DNA of 64,000 nucleotides from an uncultured Erythrobacter sp. (GTDB lineage: Bacteria; Pseudomonadota; Alphaproteobacteria; Sphingomonadales; Sphingomonadaceae), in assembly GCA_913055155.1 (NCBI GenBank), contig CAJXJR010000003.1:124001-188000 (forward strand), in the 5' to 3' direction. Both the position numbers and the translations under genes were made by a program. Below, piece by piece: positions 9,981 through 19,345 of the stretch (within the stretch, counting starts at the first letter, position 1; every line of letters starts with the position of its first letter). Under the pieces are notes generated by a model. The model was not told the DNA's origin. It did not search any database and saw only the letters and a list, made by a program, of their open reading frames with translations.

Positions 9981-10760
9981 TCATTCGCGCAATCGCCAGC
10001 CCGTCTTGAAGATCCAGCCGATAATGGCGACGCACACCAGCAGGAAGCCCAGCGTCGCGCCGAAGGAAAGCCAGATCGGGAAATCCGACTGACCAAGGAA
10101 GGTCCAGCGCAGGCCGTTCACCAGGTAGACCACCGGGTTCACCAGCGTGACACTGCGCCACGGCTCTGGCAGCATTTCGATCGAATAGAAGGTGCCGCCC
10201 AGGAAGGTGAGCGGCATCAGGATCAGCAAGGGCACGATCTGCAGCTTCTCGAACCCGTCGGCCCACAGCCCGATGATGAAACCCAGCAACGAGAACGTGG
10301 CCGCCACCAGAAGGATATAGCCGAAGGCGAGGAACGGGTGGACGACCTGGTAATCGATGATGAGGGCCGCCGTGCCCATGATGATCGCAGCCAGGATCAG
10401 GCTTTTCACCGCTGCCGCGCCGACAAAGCCGATCAGTGTTTCGGCAACGCCAACGGGGGCCGACAGCAGTTCGTAGATCGCGCCGGTGAACTTTGGCATG
10501 TAGATGCCGAAACTGGCGTTGCTGGTGCTTTCGGAAAGCAGCGTCAGCATCAGCAGGCCGGGTACGATGAAGCTGCCGTAATCGACCCCGCCGGGCAATT
10601 CCATCCGGCTGCCGATCGCCGCACCGAACACCACCAGGTATAGCGAGGTCGTAATCACGGGCGACAGGATCGAGCCGAAGATGGTGCGGAACATGCGCAT
10701 CAGCTCGTTCTTGAAGATGGCGAAGGCGCCCCGAACGTTAAAAGCCGCGTTGAAGATCAT
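9981..10760 (-). CDS. ABC-2 type transporter permease
   Basis: 259-residue integral membrane protein with six predicted helices (for example SPVITTSLYLVVFGAAIG, LLVAATFSLLGFIIGLWA, FGATLGFLLVCVAIIGWIF). It contains the ABC-2 signature region PLTFLGGTFYSIEMLPEPWR before helix 6. Its ATG overlaps the stop of the ATPase gene by four bases (ATGA), so the two form one exporter. Members of this family (YadH/NodJ-like) export drugs, polysaccharides or lipids; the substrate is not evident. Confidence 0.9.
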   Translation of the reverse strand: MIFNAAFNVRGAFAIFKNELMRMFRTIFGSILSPVITTSLYLVVFGAAIGSRMELPGGVDYGSFIVPGLLMLTLLSESTSNASFGIYMPKFTGAIYELLSAPVGVAETLIGFVGAAAVKSLILAAIIMGTAALIIDYQVVHPFLAFGYILLVAATFSLLGFIIGLWADGFEKLQIVPLLILMPLTFLGGTFYSIEMLPEPWRSVTLVNPVVYLVNGLRWTFLGQSDFPIWLSFGATLGFLLVCVAIIGWIFKTGWRLRE

Positions 10761-11701
10761 GCCGCCACCTCCGGTTCCTTCAGCAGGTCGACGAAGATAT
10801 CCTCCAGCGTGGATTCGCAGGTCTCCAGCCCGGTGTAGGCCAGCCCCTCGCGCGTCATCAGCTTCGCCAGCTCGGCCACCTCGCGCTTGCCCTTTCCGGT
10901 GCCGTCGCCGCCGCGATAGACCAGCAGCCTGCCATCCTGCTCCAGGTGCACGGGATAGGCCGACAGCGATGCGGGAACCTCGGCAAGCGGGGCATCAAAG
11001 GTAAAGTGCGCTTCCGTCCGGCCCAGCTTGGCCATGATCGCGTCCTTCTCGTCCACCAGCAGGATCTGGCCCCTGTTGATCACGCCCACCCGGTCCGCCA
11101 TTTCCTCGGCTTCCTCGATGTAATGGGTGGTCAGGATAATGGTGGTGCCGCGTTCGCGCAGGGCATCAATCTGGCGCCACATGTCGCGCCGCAGCTCCAC
11201 GTCGACACCCGCCGTGGGTTCGTCCAGGAACAGCAGTTGCGGATCGTGGGCCAGCGCCTTGGCGATCATCACGCGGCGCTTCATCCCGCCCGACAGGGCA
11301 CGAATTTGCGCATCGCGCTTGTCCCACAGGGAAAGGCTGCGCAGAACCTCCTCGATACGCGCTTCGTCCGGCGGGCAGCCGAACATTCCGCGCGAATAGC
11401 GGACCTGCCGGATCACCTTGTCGAACATGTCGAAGCTGAGTTCCTGCGGTACCAGCCCGATATCGCGGCGCACCTGCTTCCAGTATTTGGCCAGGTCCTG
11501 CCCGAATGCATGGATACTGCCCCCGGTGGGGCGCACCATGCCGCACACCGCGCCGATCAACGTGGTCTTGCCCGCGCCATTTGGCCCCAGCAGCGCGAAG
11601 ATCTCGCCGCGCTTGATCGCCAGGTCGACGCCGCGCAGCGCCTTCACTCCGCCCTTGTAGGTCTTTTCGAGGCCGCGAATGTCGAGAATCGGATCAGGCA
11701 T
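10757..11701 (-). CDS. ABC transporter ATP-binding protein (YadG/CcmA-like exporter)
   Basis: 314 residues. Walker A is GPNGAGKTT (about 38-46), the signature is LSGGMKRRV, Walker B is LLFLDEPTAGVD, and the switch His lies in TTHYIEEAEE. A C-terminal extension of about 80 residues (HFTFDAPLAEVPASL onward) is typical of exporters of the DrrA/YadG type. It energises the permease encoded immediately downstream with a four-base overlap. It follows queA on the same strand after a 42-base gap. Confidence 0.92.
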   Translation of the reverse strand: MPDPILDIRGLEKTYKGGVKALRGVDLAIKRGEIFALLGPNGAGKTTLIGAVCGMVRPTGGSIHAFGQDLAKYWKQVRRDIGLVPQELSFDMFDKVIRQVRYSRGMFGCPPDEARIEEVLRSLSLWDKRDAQIRALSGGMKRRVMIAKALAHDPQLLFLDEPTAGVDVELRRDMWRQIDALRERGTTIILTTHYIEEAEEMADRVGVINRGQILLVDEKDAIMAKLGRTEAHFTFDAPLAEVPASLSAYPVHLEQDGRLLVYRGGDGTGKGKREVAELAKLMTREGLAYTGLETCESTLEDIFVDLLKEPEVAA

Positions 11702-11743
11702 AGTGGCACTTGTGGAGTGTGCCTGCCGAATTGCAAGCTGACC

Positions 11744-12772
11744 TTAAGGGATCAGCAGGCTGGAATCGCCGTAGCTGTAGAAGCGATAGCGCTGCGCGAT
11801 GGCGTGGGCGTAGACGGCCTGCATCTTCTCGCGTCCCATCAGCGCGGAGACCAGCATCATCAGCGTGGACCTGGGCAGGTGGAAATTGGTCATCAGCCCA
11901 TCCACCGCGCGGAAGGTGTAGCCAGGCGTGATGAAGATATCGGTGTCGCCTGAAAACGGGCGGATCACTCTATCCTGCCCGGTCGCGCTTTCCAGCAGGC
12001 GCAGGCTGGTGGTGCCCACCGCGATCACGCGCCCGCCCGCAGCAAGCGCGGCATTGAGGCGGTCCGCCGTTGCAGCATCGATCACGCCGAACTCGGCATG
12101 CATCCGGTGGTCTTCGGTATCTTCCGCCTTTACCGGCAGGAAGGTGCCCGCGCCGACATGCAGGGTCAGCGTTTCGCGGCCGATCCCGGCCTCGTCCAGC
12201 GCGGCGATCAGGCGATCGGTGAAATGCAGCGCAGCGGTGGGCGCGGCGACGGCGCCGTCTTTCTGCGCGAACATCGTCTGGTAGTCTTCGCGATCCTGCG
12301 CGTCGGTTTCTCGCTTGCCCGCGATATAGGGCGGCAGCGGCATGCGCCCCGCCCGCTCCAACAGCACTTCGACAGGCTCCTCGCCCTCGAAAGCGAGGGT
12401 GAAGCTGCCGTCTTCGTGGCGTTCCTCGGCAATGGCGAAGACATCCGCGCCGAATTCCACGCGGTCGCCCGGCCTCAGCCGCTTGGCGTTGCGGATAAAG
12501 GCCTGCCAGCGGCGCAGGTCCAGCCGCTTGTGCAGCGTGGCGCCAATGCGTGCCTCGCCTCGTTTTCCTTCAAGCTGGGCGGGGATCACGCGGGTATCGT
12601 TGAAAACCAGCACGTCGCCCGCACGCAGCAGCTTCGGCAGGTCCAGCACGCCCCAATCGGCAAAGGGTTCATCCCCCTGCACCACCAGCATGCGCGCAGC
12701 ATCGCGCGGGCGCGCGGGGCGCAGCGCGATCAGATCCTGCGGCAGATCGAAGTCGAAAAGATTAACCCGCAT
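11744..12772 (-). CDS. queA: S-adenosylmethionine:tRNA ribosyltransferase-isomerase
   Basis: Transfers and rearranges the ribosyl group of SAM to preQ1-modified tRNA, giving epoxyqueuosine; it acts after Tgt. 342 residues with the family blocks [47 protein letters not shown] and [17 protein letters not shown]. The ATG at 12772 starts 12 bases after the cyclophilin stop, so the two genes are probably co-transcribed. Confidence 0.97.
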   Translation of the reverse strand: MRVNLFDFDLPQDLIALRPARPRDAARMLVVQGDEPFADWGVLDLPKLLRAGDVLVFNDTRVIPAQLEGKRGEARIGATLHKRLDLRRWQAFIRNAKRLRPGDRVEFGADVFAIAEERHEDGSFTLAFEGEEPVEVLLERAGRMPLPPYIAGKRETDAQDREDYQTMFAQKDGAVAAPTAALHFTDRLIAALDEAGIGRETLTLHVGAGTFLPVKAEDTEDHRMHAEFGVIDAATADRLNAALAAGGRVIAVGTTSLRLLESATGQDRVIRPFSGDTDIFITPGYTFRAVDGLMTNFHLPRSTLMMLVSALMGREKMQAVYAHAIAQRYRFYSYGDSSLLIP

Positions 12773-12784
12773 GGGTTGGCTGCG

Positions 12785-13525
12785 TCACTCGTCGCCCGAG
12801 GCGTTGAGCATATCGAGCGTGATGCGTTCCGACGGCGGCGTCGTATCGTTCGGCATCATCTGCGGCACGTTGTCGGCGGCGATGCTGGCCTGCAGGATGC
12901 GCGTGGGATTGGCCGGCGGCTCGCCCCGTTCGATCGCATCGACTGCGGCCATGTTGTCGATCACGCGCCCGAAATTGGTGTAGCGGCGGTCCAGCGCAAA
13001 GCGCGGGTAGAAGACGATGAAGAACTGGCTGTTGGCGCTATTCTCGTCGTTCGCGCGAGCCATCGAGACGGTGCCGCGAACGTGCGGCAGCATGTTGAAC
13101 TCCTCCTCCAGGTCCGGCAGCGTGGAGCCGCCCTGGCCGGTGCCGGTGGGATCGCCAGTCTGCGCCATGAAACCGTCGATCACGCGGTGGAAGGGCACGC
13201 CGTTGTAGAACCCGTCGCGCGCCAGCTCCTTGATCCGCTCCACGTGGTTGGGCGCCCATTCAGGTACCAGGCGGATGGCCACGCGCTCTCCGGTCGATAG
13301 GTCGAGCAGGAGGATGTTCTCCTTGTCCTCTTCCATGTCGAAGTTCACGCGGATGGGCATCTGCGCGGTCTGCTCGGTGGTGGCCTCGGTCGCCTCCACC
13401 GCAGGCGAAAGGTCGATGTCCTGCGCAGCGGCGGGAACGGCGGTGAGGGTGAAAACGGCAGCGATGGCCGACAGCGCGATGTGGCGGATCATGGTCCAGT
13501 CCGGAATTGAAAGGTGATTTCGCAT
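12785..13525 (-). CDS. exported peptidyl-prolyl cis-trans isomerase, cyclophilin type
   Basis: Cyclophilin fold for proline isomerisation, probably periplasmic. Signal sequence IRHIALSAIAAVFTLTAVPAAA is followed by the mature domain. Cyclophilin blocks are FYNGVPFHRVIDGFMAQTGD, GQGGSTLPDLEEEF, VSMARANDENSANSQFFI and FGRVIDNMAAVDAI; the catalytic Arg is in FHRVIDGF and the Gln in AQTGD. Two starts compete. ATG 13525 has AGAGG five bases upstream but gives a long n-region; ATG 13492 gives a compact signal peptide but has no ribosome site. I keep the longer form on the ribosome-site evidence. queA follows. Confidence 0.88.
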   Translation of the reverse strand: MRNHLSIPDWTMIRHIALSAIAAVFTLTAVPAAAQDIDLSPAVEATEATTEQTAQMPIRVNFDMEEDKENILLLDLSTGERVAIRLVPEWAPNHVERIKELARDGFYNGVPFHRVIDGFMAQTGDPTGTGQGGSTLPDLEEEFNMLPHVRGTVSMARANDENSANSQFFIVFYPRFALDRRYTNFGRVIDNMAAVDAIERGEPPANPTRILQASIAADNVPQMMPNDTTPPSERITLDMLNASGDE

Positions 13526-13572
13526 GCGCCTCTATCGGTTGGGGGCTGACAGTTCAATGAACATGTGCGCGG

Positions 13573-14085
13573 CTAAAGGTCGCCGCGCCGGCCAAGCTCG
13601 GTCACGCGCTCGACCACCCGCTCCTTCACGGCGGGGCTGACAAAGGGGGTAATGTCGCCGCCGTAGATGGCAATTTCCTTCACCAGCTTGCTGGCGATGG
13701 GCTGCAGCGAGATATCCGCCATCAGGAACACCGGCTCTATCGAGGCATCGAGCTGCTGGTTCATGCCGGCCATCTGGTATTCGTACTCGAAGTCCGCCAC
13801 GGCTCGCAGCCCGCGGATGATGACGCTGGCGCCGACGTGGCTGGCAAATTTCATCAGCAATGCATCGAAACCGCGGATCTCGACATTGGTCAGGCCAAGG
13901 CGGTCGATCTCCGAACGCATCATGTCCATCCGTTCGTGCGGGGTGAACATGGGGTGCTTGGAAGGGTTGGTCGTCACGCCGATCACCAGCCGGTCCACCA
14001 GCTTGGCCCCGCGCCGGATGATATCGGCGTGGCCCAGCGTGCAGGGGTCGAAAGTGCCGGGGTAAAGGCCGATGCGTTCTGCCAT
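13573..14085 (-). CDS. coaD: phosphopantetheine adenylyltransferase
   Basis: Adenylates 4'-phosphopantetheine to dephospho-CoA, the fourth step of CoA synthesis. 170 residues. The nucleotidyltransferase motif is GTFDPCTLGHADII, the phosphopantetheine loop is VGVTTNPSKHPMFTP, and RGLRAVADFEYEYQM is the active-site Arg/Asp block. Its ATG shares one base with the stop of the prenyl synthase gene (TAATG), so translation is coupled. The cyclophilin gene is next downstream after 47 bases. Confidence 0.97.
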   Translation of the reverse strand: MAERIGLYPGTFDPCTLGHADIIRRGAKLVDRLVIGVTTNPSKHPMFTPHERMDMMRSEIDRLGLTNVEIRGFDALLMKFASHVGASVIIRGLRAVADFEYEYQMAGMNQQLDASIEPVFLMADISLQPIASKLVKEIAIYGGDITPFVSPAVKERVVERVTELGRRGDL

Positions 14086-14990
14086 TACCGATCCCTCTCG
14101 ACAATGAAGCGGGCTAGCGCGCGCAGCAGGTCGGCTTCCTCGCCGTGATCGAACAGGTGGCCGATCGCCTGTTCGGCCAGCGCATGGGCCTGTGCGCGTG
14201 CGGCATCTACGCCCATCAGCGAGACAAAGGTGGCCTTGCCCTGCTCGGCATCCTTGCGCAGCGCCTTGCCGGCCTTTTCCTCGTCGCCTTCTTCGTCCAG
14301 CAGGTCGTCGGCGATCTGGAAGGCCAGGCCGATGTCGCGGGCGTAGTTGCGCAAGTGGCCGCGGGCATCGCTGGGCACCTTGCCCAGGATCGCGCCCATT
14401 TCCACCGCCGCACCCAGCAAGGCGCCGGTTTTCAGCTGCTGCAGGCGGGTGACGCCGTGCAGGTCGAACTGTTCCTTCTCCGCCGCCATGTCCATCACCT
14501 GCCCCCCGGCCATGCCGTTGTGGCCGCTGGCGGCGGCCAGCGCGTGGACCAGCTCTGCGCGGATGAAGGGGTCCGTGCTCACCAGCGTGCCGCTGAGAAT
14601 CTCGAACGCCAGTGCGTGCAGCGAATCGCCGGCCAGGACGGCTGTCGCCTCGTCGTACTTGCGGTGCAGCGTGGGCTTGCCGTGGCGCAGGTCGTCATCG
14701 TCCATGCACGGCAAGTCGTCGTGGATCAGCGAGTAGACGTGGATCGCCTCGATCGCGCAGCCCGCGCGCACGGCGGCATCGCGGCTGGCGCCGTACATTT
14801 CCGCCACGGTGACGAGCAGCATCGGGCGAACCCGCTTGCCTCCGTCGATCACGGCGTAGCGCATGGCCTCCACCAATGGCGCGCGCGCATCATCGGGCAC
14901 GGGCAGCAACTGGTCGAAGCACGCATCCACCTCGCGCTGGATACGCTGCAGGCCCCTGCCAAGCATGTCGTCTGCCACAACCAGCCCCAT
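14085..14990 (-). CDS. ispA: geranyl/farnesyl diphosphate synthase
   Basis: Head-to-tail prenyl synthase making FPP for isoprenoids, quinones and carotenoids. 301 residues. The first aspartate-rich motif is DDLPCMDDDDLRHG and the second is QIADDLLDEEGD; the IPP-binding GGKRVRP is near residue 45. An FPP synthase is favoured by the family pattern upstream of the first motif (HVYSLIHDD), but GGPP synthase is not excluded. The ATG at 14990 lies five bases after the xseB stop; an earlier ATG at 15005 would overlap xseB. The xseB-ispA pairing is widespread in proteobacteria. Confidence 0.93.
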   Translation of the reverse strand: MGLVVADDMLGRGLQRIQREVDACFDQLLPVPDDARAPLVEAMRYAVIDGGKRVRPMLLVTVAEMYGASRDAAVRAGCAIEAIHVYSLIHDDLPCMDDDDLRHGKPTLHRKYDEATAVLAGDSLHALAFEILSGTLVSTDPFIRAELVHALAAASGHNGMAGGQVMDMAAEKEQFDLHGVTRLQQLKTGALLGAAVEMGAILGKVPSDARGHLRNYARDIGLAFQIADDLLDEEGDEEKAGKALRKDAEQGKATFVSLMGVDAARAQAHALAEQAIGHLFDHGEEADLLRALARFIVERDR

Positions 14991-14994
14991 CGCC

Positions 14995-15243
14995 CTACCC
15001 TGCATCGAAGGGCGCGGTGCCCTGCGGTTGGCCGTCGGGACCGGCCACGATCTTCTCGATCCGTTCCTGCGCCGCGTCCAGCCGCGCCTGGCAATGGCGA
15101 CGCAGTGCCTCGCCGCGTTCGTAAAGCGCAATGCTTTCATCTAGCGGCACTTCGCCGCCTTCCAGCCTGCGCACCACGTCTTCGAGGGCTTTCAGCGCTT
15201 CTTCAAAGCTCATTGCGGAGATATCGGGACTGTCGTCTGCCAT
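14995..15243 (-). CDS. xseB: exodeoxyribonuclease VII small subunit
   Basis: 82-residue helical partner of XseA in exonuclease VII, a single-strand DNA exonuclease. The typical pattern is present: MSFEEALKALEDVVRRLEGG, PLDESIALYERGEALRRHC, then a C-terminal helix. The start is ATG 15243 (MADDSPD). It is the first gene of the long minus-strand run and is divergent from the DUF2177 gene; the 63-base gap must hold both promoters. Confidence 0.95.
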   Translation of the reverse strand: MADDSPDISAMSFEEALKALEDVVRRLEGGEVPLDESIALYERGEALRRHCQARLDAAQERIEKIVAGPDGQPQGTAPFDAG

Positions 15244-15306
15244 GCGCGCGACCATTGACCTCGGCAGGGCGCATGGTCAAGCTGCGCGGCCTGGGGAGAG
15301 CCGCCA

Positions 15307-15708
15307 ATGAAGTGGATTATTGCCTATATCGCTGCCGCCGTCGCCTTTGGTGCGCTGGATGCCGTGTGGCTGCGCTGGGCGGCGGACAACCTCTATCGCC
15401 CGGTCATCGGCAGCATCATGGCAGAGGATTTCCGCATGGGCGCGGCGGCCGCGTTCTACCTGATATACATCGGCGGAATGGTGTGGTTCGCGATCAGGCC
15501 GGGCGTGGAATCGGGCAGCGTGGGCACCGCCCTGCTCAACGGCGCGCTGCTGGGCGGGCTGTGTTATGCCACCTTCGACCTTACCAGCCAGGCGGTGATG
15601 AAGGTGTGGGCGACTCACGTCAGCATTGCCGATATCGCCTGGGGCACCTTCGCCACGGCCGTGGCTGCCGGGGTCGCGACATGGGTGACGCTGAAACTGG
15701 CCAGCTGA
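15307..15708 (+). CDS. DUF2177 family membrane protein
   Basis: 133 residues with four predicted membrane helices (about 1-22, 46-64, 75-95, 107-131). The pattern LDAVWLRWA in helix 1 and LCYATFDLTSQAVMKVW in helix 3 matches the DUF2177 family of four-helix proteins of unknown function. A good ribosome site GGGGAGAG ends seven bases before ATG 15307. It is divergent from xseB and precedes purL by 77 bases. Confidence 0.82.
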   Translation: MKWIIAYIAAAVAFGALDAVWLRWAADNLYRPVIGSIMAEDFRMGAAAAFYLIYIGGMVWFAIRPGVESGSVGTALLNGALLGGLCYATFDLTSQAVMKVWATHVSIADIAWGTFATAVAAGVATWVTLKLAS

Positions 15709-15785
15709 CGCCGCCATCCTGAATTGGGCATAATCGGTGCTGTCGGGACTAGCGAAGGCGCGATGCCGGGGCTAAGGCGCTGGCC

Positions 15786-18032
15786 ATGTCTGGAATCGCC
15801 TCCCCCATCACCCCCGAAGTCGTCGAGCAACACGGTCTCAGCCCCGAGGAATACGAGCGCGTCCTGCATGCGCTGGGTCGTGAGCCCAACCTTGTGGAAC
15901 TTGGCATCTTCTCGGTCATGTGGTCCGAGCATTGTTCCTACAAGTCCAGCCGCCTGCACCTGAAGAAGCTTCCGACCGAAGCCCCGTGGGTTATCTGCGG
16001 CCCGGGAGAGAACGCCGGCGTGATCGATATTGGCGATGGCCAGGCAGCCATCTTCAAGATGGAGAGCCACAACCACCCCAGCTACATCGAGCCTTACCAG
16101 GGCGCGGCGACGGGCGTGGGCGGCATCCTGCGCGACGTGTTCACGATGGGCGCACGCCCGGTGGCCAATGCCAACGCGCTGCGCTTCGGGCGTCCCGACC
16201 ACCCCAAGATGAAGCACCTGGTGCAGGGCGTTGTCGCGGGTATCGGCGGCTATGGCAATTGCGTGGGCGTGCCGACCGTTTGCGGCGAGACCAATTTCAA
16301 CCCGGCTTACGACGGCAATATCCTGGTCAACGCCATGACCGTGGGCGTGGCCGATGCCGACAAGATCTTCTATTCCGCCGCCACCGGCGTGGGGAACCCG
16401 ATCGTCTACGTCGGTTCCAAGACCGGGCGCGACGGTATCCACGGCGCCACCATGGCCAGCGCCGACTTTGCCGAGGATGCCGAGGAAAAGCGCCCGACCG
16501 TGCAGGTGGGCGACCCCTTCACCGAAAAGCTGCTGATCGAGGCCTGCCTCGAACTGATGGCAACCGACGCGATCGTCGCCATCCAGGACATGGGCGCGGC
16601 CGGCCTCACCTCCTCCAGCGTGGAGATGGCCACCAACGGCAAGGCCGGTATCCGGCTGGACATGAACAAGGTGCCCTGCCGCGAAGAGGGCATGACGCCT
16701 TACGAGATGATGCTGAGCGAAAGCCAGGAGCGCATGCTCATGGTGCTGAAGCCCGGCAAGGAAGAGATGGCCGCCGCCATTTTCGAGAAGTGGGAACTGG
16801 ACTTCGCAGTAATCGGCGAAGTCACCGATACGCAGCACATGGTGCTGGAATTCGATGGCGAAGTGGTCTGCAATATCCCGCTTGGGCCGCTTGCCGCCGA
16901 TGCGCCGGAATACGACCGCCCCTACCTCTCGAAAGAGGAGTATACCAAGTGGGCGGGCATCGCGCCGATGACCAATCGTCCGGATACCGACGATGTGGGC
17001 GCAGACCTGTTGAAGCTGCTCGCCAGCCCGAACCTTTGCTCGCGCAGCTGGATTGCCGAGCAGTACGATAGTCAGGTAGGTGCCGATACGCTGCAGACGG
17101 GCGGCGACGCCGGCGTGGTGCGCGTGCATGGCACGAAAAAGGCACTGGCGATCAGCACCGATTGCACCCCGCGCTATGTCCATGCCGATCCCTACGAAGG
17201 CGGCAAGCAGGCGATTGCGGAGGCATACCGCAACCTGTGCGCGGTGGGCGCGCGCCCGCTGGCAGTGACCAATTGCCTCAACTTCGCCAACCCGCAGCGG
17301 CCGGAAATCATGGCGCAGTTCGTCCACGCGCTGGACGGCATGGGCCTGGCCTGCCGCGTGCTCGACTTCCCGATCGTTTCGGGCAACGTTTCGCTCTACA
17401 ACGAAAGCAAGGCAACCGGTGGCGGGTCTGCGATCCTTCCGACACCCGCCATCGGCGGTGTCGGTATTATCGACGACTACGACAGCATGATGACCATGCC
17501 GTTCAAGGCCGCCGGCGAAACCATCTACCTGGTCGGGGCCGAGGCTTGGGCCACGCCCGATCCGGAACGCTCGCACCTGGGCAAGTCGCTGTGGCTCAGC
17601 GTGGTGCACGGCCGTGACGAAGGCCGCGCGCCGCCGGTCGACTTGACGCTGGAGAAGAACGCGGGCGCAACCATTCGCGAACTGATCGCCGCCGGGCTGG
17701 TGAGCGCGGTGCACGATGTTTCCGACGGCGGCATCGCCGTGGCGCTGGCCGAGATGGCCATGGCCGGCGGCATCGGCGCCGATGTGCAGGGCAACCCCGA
17801 ATACACCGATGCGCAGTGGTGGTTCGGCGAAGACCAGGGCCGGTACGTCATCACCGTGCCGGACGTCGATGCCTTCAACCGCCAGCTGGCAAAGGGTACG
17901 GATAACGAGGACATGGCCCGCGTCGGCTTCCGTCGCCTGGGCACGACCGGCGGCGACAGCCTGCTGGGCGTCTCCTTGGACGAGCTGCGCACGGCGCACC
18001 AGAGCTTCTTCAAGGAGTGGATGGAAAGCTGA
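15786..18032 (+). CDS. purL: phosphoribosylformylglycinamidine synthase subunit PurL
   Basis: Catalyses the fourth step of purine synthesis (FGAR to FGAM) with PurQ and PurS. At 748 residues it is the small PurL type, not the 1300-residue single-chain form. N-terminal [20 protein letters not shown], the ATP/Mg site [11 protein letters not shown]-like [33 protein letters not shown] and the C-terminal AIR-synthase-like half with [13 protein letters not shown] are all present. The purQ/purS genes are not in the window. The long antisense frame opposite it is a codon-bias shadow. Confidence 0.97.
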   Translation: MSGIASPITPEVVEQHGLSPEEYERVLHALGREPNLVELGIFSVMWSEHCSYKSSRLHLKKLPTEAPWVICGPGENAGVIDIGDGQAAIFKMESHNHPSYIEPYQGAATGVGGILRDVFTMGARPVANANALRFGRPDHPKMKHLVQGVVAGIGGYGNCVGVPTVCGETNFNPAYDGNILVNAMTVGVADADKIFYSAATGVGNPIVYVGSKTGRDGIHGATMASADFAEDAEEKRPTVQVGDPFTEKLLIEACLELMATDAIVAIQDMGAAGLTSSSVEMATNGKAGIRLDMNKVPCREEGMTPYEMMLSESQERMLMVLKPGKEEMAAAIFEKWELDFAVIGEVTDTQHMVLEFDGEVVCNIPLGPLAADAPEYDRPYLSKEEYTKWAGIAPMTNRPDTDDVGADLLKLLASPNLCSRSWIAEQYDSQVGADTLQTGGDAGVVRVHGTKKALAISTDCTPRYVHADPYEGGKQAIAEAYRNLCAVGARPLAVTNCLNFANPQRPEIMAQFVHALDGMGLACRVLDFPIVSGNVSLYNESKATGGGSAILPTPAIGGVGIIDDYDSMMTMPFKAAGETIYLVGAEAWATPDPERSHLGKSLWLSVVHGRDEGRAPPVDLTLEKNAGATIRELIAAGLVSAVHDVSDGGIAVALAEMAMAGGIGADVQGNPEYTDAQWWFGEDQGRYVITVPDVDAFNRQLAKGTDNEDMARVGFRRLGTTGGDSLLGVSLDELRTAHQSFFKEWMES

Positions 18033-18092
18033 CTTTGCCGGGCCAGCCGAACCGCGACGGGTGACGGCCTGTCGCATGGACAAGGGGTTCCC

Positions 18093-18608
18093 GTGGTCGC
18101 GAACGATCGCGTCATCTACGAATATCGCGTTTCCGTGGCCCGGCGCGGAACCACCATGCTGGTCATCGGTGTCCTGCTGATTGCAGCGTGGCTGCTGCTG
18201 GACCTGAGCCAGGTGGAGAGCGGTGCGCCGACGTTCTTCTTCGTCGTGATCGAATACCTGATGCTGCTGGTGGGGATCATCTTCGTTGTCCGTGGCGCGG
18301 TGCTGCGGCGCGACCGGGGCGAATGGCATATCCTCCTGACCTCCACTCGGCTGACTTGGTCTTCCCCTCCCCCTACCGGGCGCCTCGGGTTCGAGGGTGA
18401 CGACAGTTTCGATGTCGCCCTGGCCGACATTCGCGAAGTCATGTGCGACGACGGCAGGTCGGCCCAGCTCGATACTCTGCACGGCCGCTGGTGCCGCATC
18501 CGCATGCACGACGGGACCGAATACCAAGTGGGAACCGAGAGCGGGGTCAACCTGCTGGAGCTGGCCCGGAACCTGGAAGAGGCCGGAGTCCGCATCCGTC
18601 ACGCCTGA
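18093..18608 (+). CDS. two-helix membrane protein with cytoplasmic domain, unknown function
   Basis: 171 residues starting at a GTG with AAGGGG seven bases upstream. Two membrane helices (about 20-36, MLVIGVLLIAAWLLLDL, and 48-66, FFFVVIEYLMLLVGIIFVV) are followed by a soluble domain of about 100 residues with beta-rich pattern (EWHILLTSTRLTW, WCRIRMHDGTEYQVG). The arrangement resembles PH-domain-like bacterial membrane proteins, but I cannot assign a family. It lies between purL and a nitroreductase gene. Confidence 0.68.
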   Translation: MVANDRVIYEYRVSVARRGTTMLVIGVLLIAAWLLLDLSQVESGAPTFFFVVIEYLMLLVGIIFVVRGAVLRRDRGEWHILLTSTRLTWSSPPPTGRLGFEGDDSFDVALADIREVMCDDGRSAQLDTLHGRWCRIRMHDGTEYQVGTESGVNLLELARNLEEAGVRIRHA

Positions 18609-18658
18609 CAGCGGCGGTTGTCGCGCAGGCAAAAAGCGGTAATCCTGCCCGCATCGCA

Positions 18659-19345
18659 ATGCCCGAAAGCCACCAGCCCTTCCCGCCCCTGCCCGACCTT
18701 TCCGACGAAGAACGGATCGCCAGGGCACGCGCGGCCTTCGAACGGCTGAAAACGCGCCACTCCTGCCGCAGCTTCGCTTCGACGCCTGTTCCGCGCGAGG
18801 TCATCGAATATGCCATCCGCGCTGCGGGCACCGCACCCAATGGCGCTAACCACCAGCCCTGGCATTTCGCTGTCATCGGCTCGTCAGAGAAGAAACGCGC
18901 CGTGCGCGAGGCTGCCGAAGCCGAGGAACGGCGTTTCTACGGCGAGGACGGCGACAAGCCGAAGGCGAGTGAGGAGTGGCTGGGCGCCCTCGCCCCGATC
19001 GGTACCGATGCCAGCAAGCCCTTCCTGGAAACCGCGCCGTGGCTGATCGCCTGTTTCGCCCAGCGCACCGGCGGGATCGCGGAAGACGGGCAGACGCAGA
19101 ACTATTACGTCAATGAAAGTGTCGGCATCGCCTGCGGCATGCTGATCGCCACCCTGCACGAGGCGGGCCTCGCCACGCTGACGCACACGCCCTCACCCAT
19201 GGGATTCCTGCGCGACCTGTGCGGCAGGCCCAACAACGAAAAGCCGTTGATGATCGTGGTAGTCGGGCACCCGGCAGACGATGCCACGGTGCCCGATCAC
19301 GCGCTTAGGAAGAAACCGCTGCAGCAGATCGCCAGCTGGCTCTAG
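18659..19345 (+). CDS. nitroreductase family FMN-dependent oxidoreductase
   Basis: 228 residues. The N-terminal TRHSCRSFASTPVPREVIE motif is the FMN-phosphate Arg-Ser-x-Arg region of nitroreductases. APNGANHQPWHF follows, and the C-terminal IVVVGHPADDATVP completes the fold. The pattern is closest to the BluB/iodotyrosine-deiodinase side of the family rather than NfsB, judging by the insertion near residues 85-110 that would cover the flavin. The substrate is unknown. The stop overlaps the convergent serB stop by four bases. Confidence 0.85.
   Translation: MPESHQPFPPLPDLSDEERIARARAAFERLKTRHSCRSFASTPVPREVIEYAIRAAGTAPNGANHQPWHFAVIGSSEKKRAVREAAEAEERRFYGEDGDKPKASEEWLGALAPIGTDASKPFLETAPWLIACFAQRTGGIAEDGQTQNYYVNESVGIACGMLIATLHEAGLATLTHTPSPMGFLRDLCGRPNNEKPLMIVVVGHPADDATVPDHALRKKPLQQIASWL

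Noticed and set aside
15615-18728. A minus-strand open frame of more than 1000 codons opposite purL
   Set aside because: It is a high-GC shadow of purL: rich in His, Gly, Ala and Arg, with no family motif, no ribosome site and no continuation beyond the neighbouring gene, while purL itself is fully conserved.
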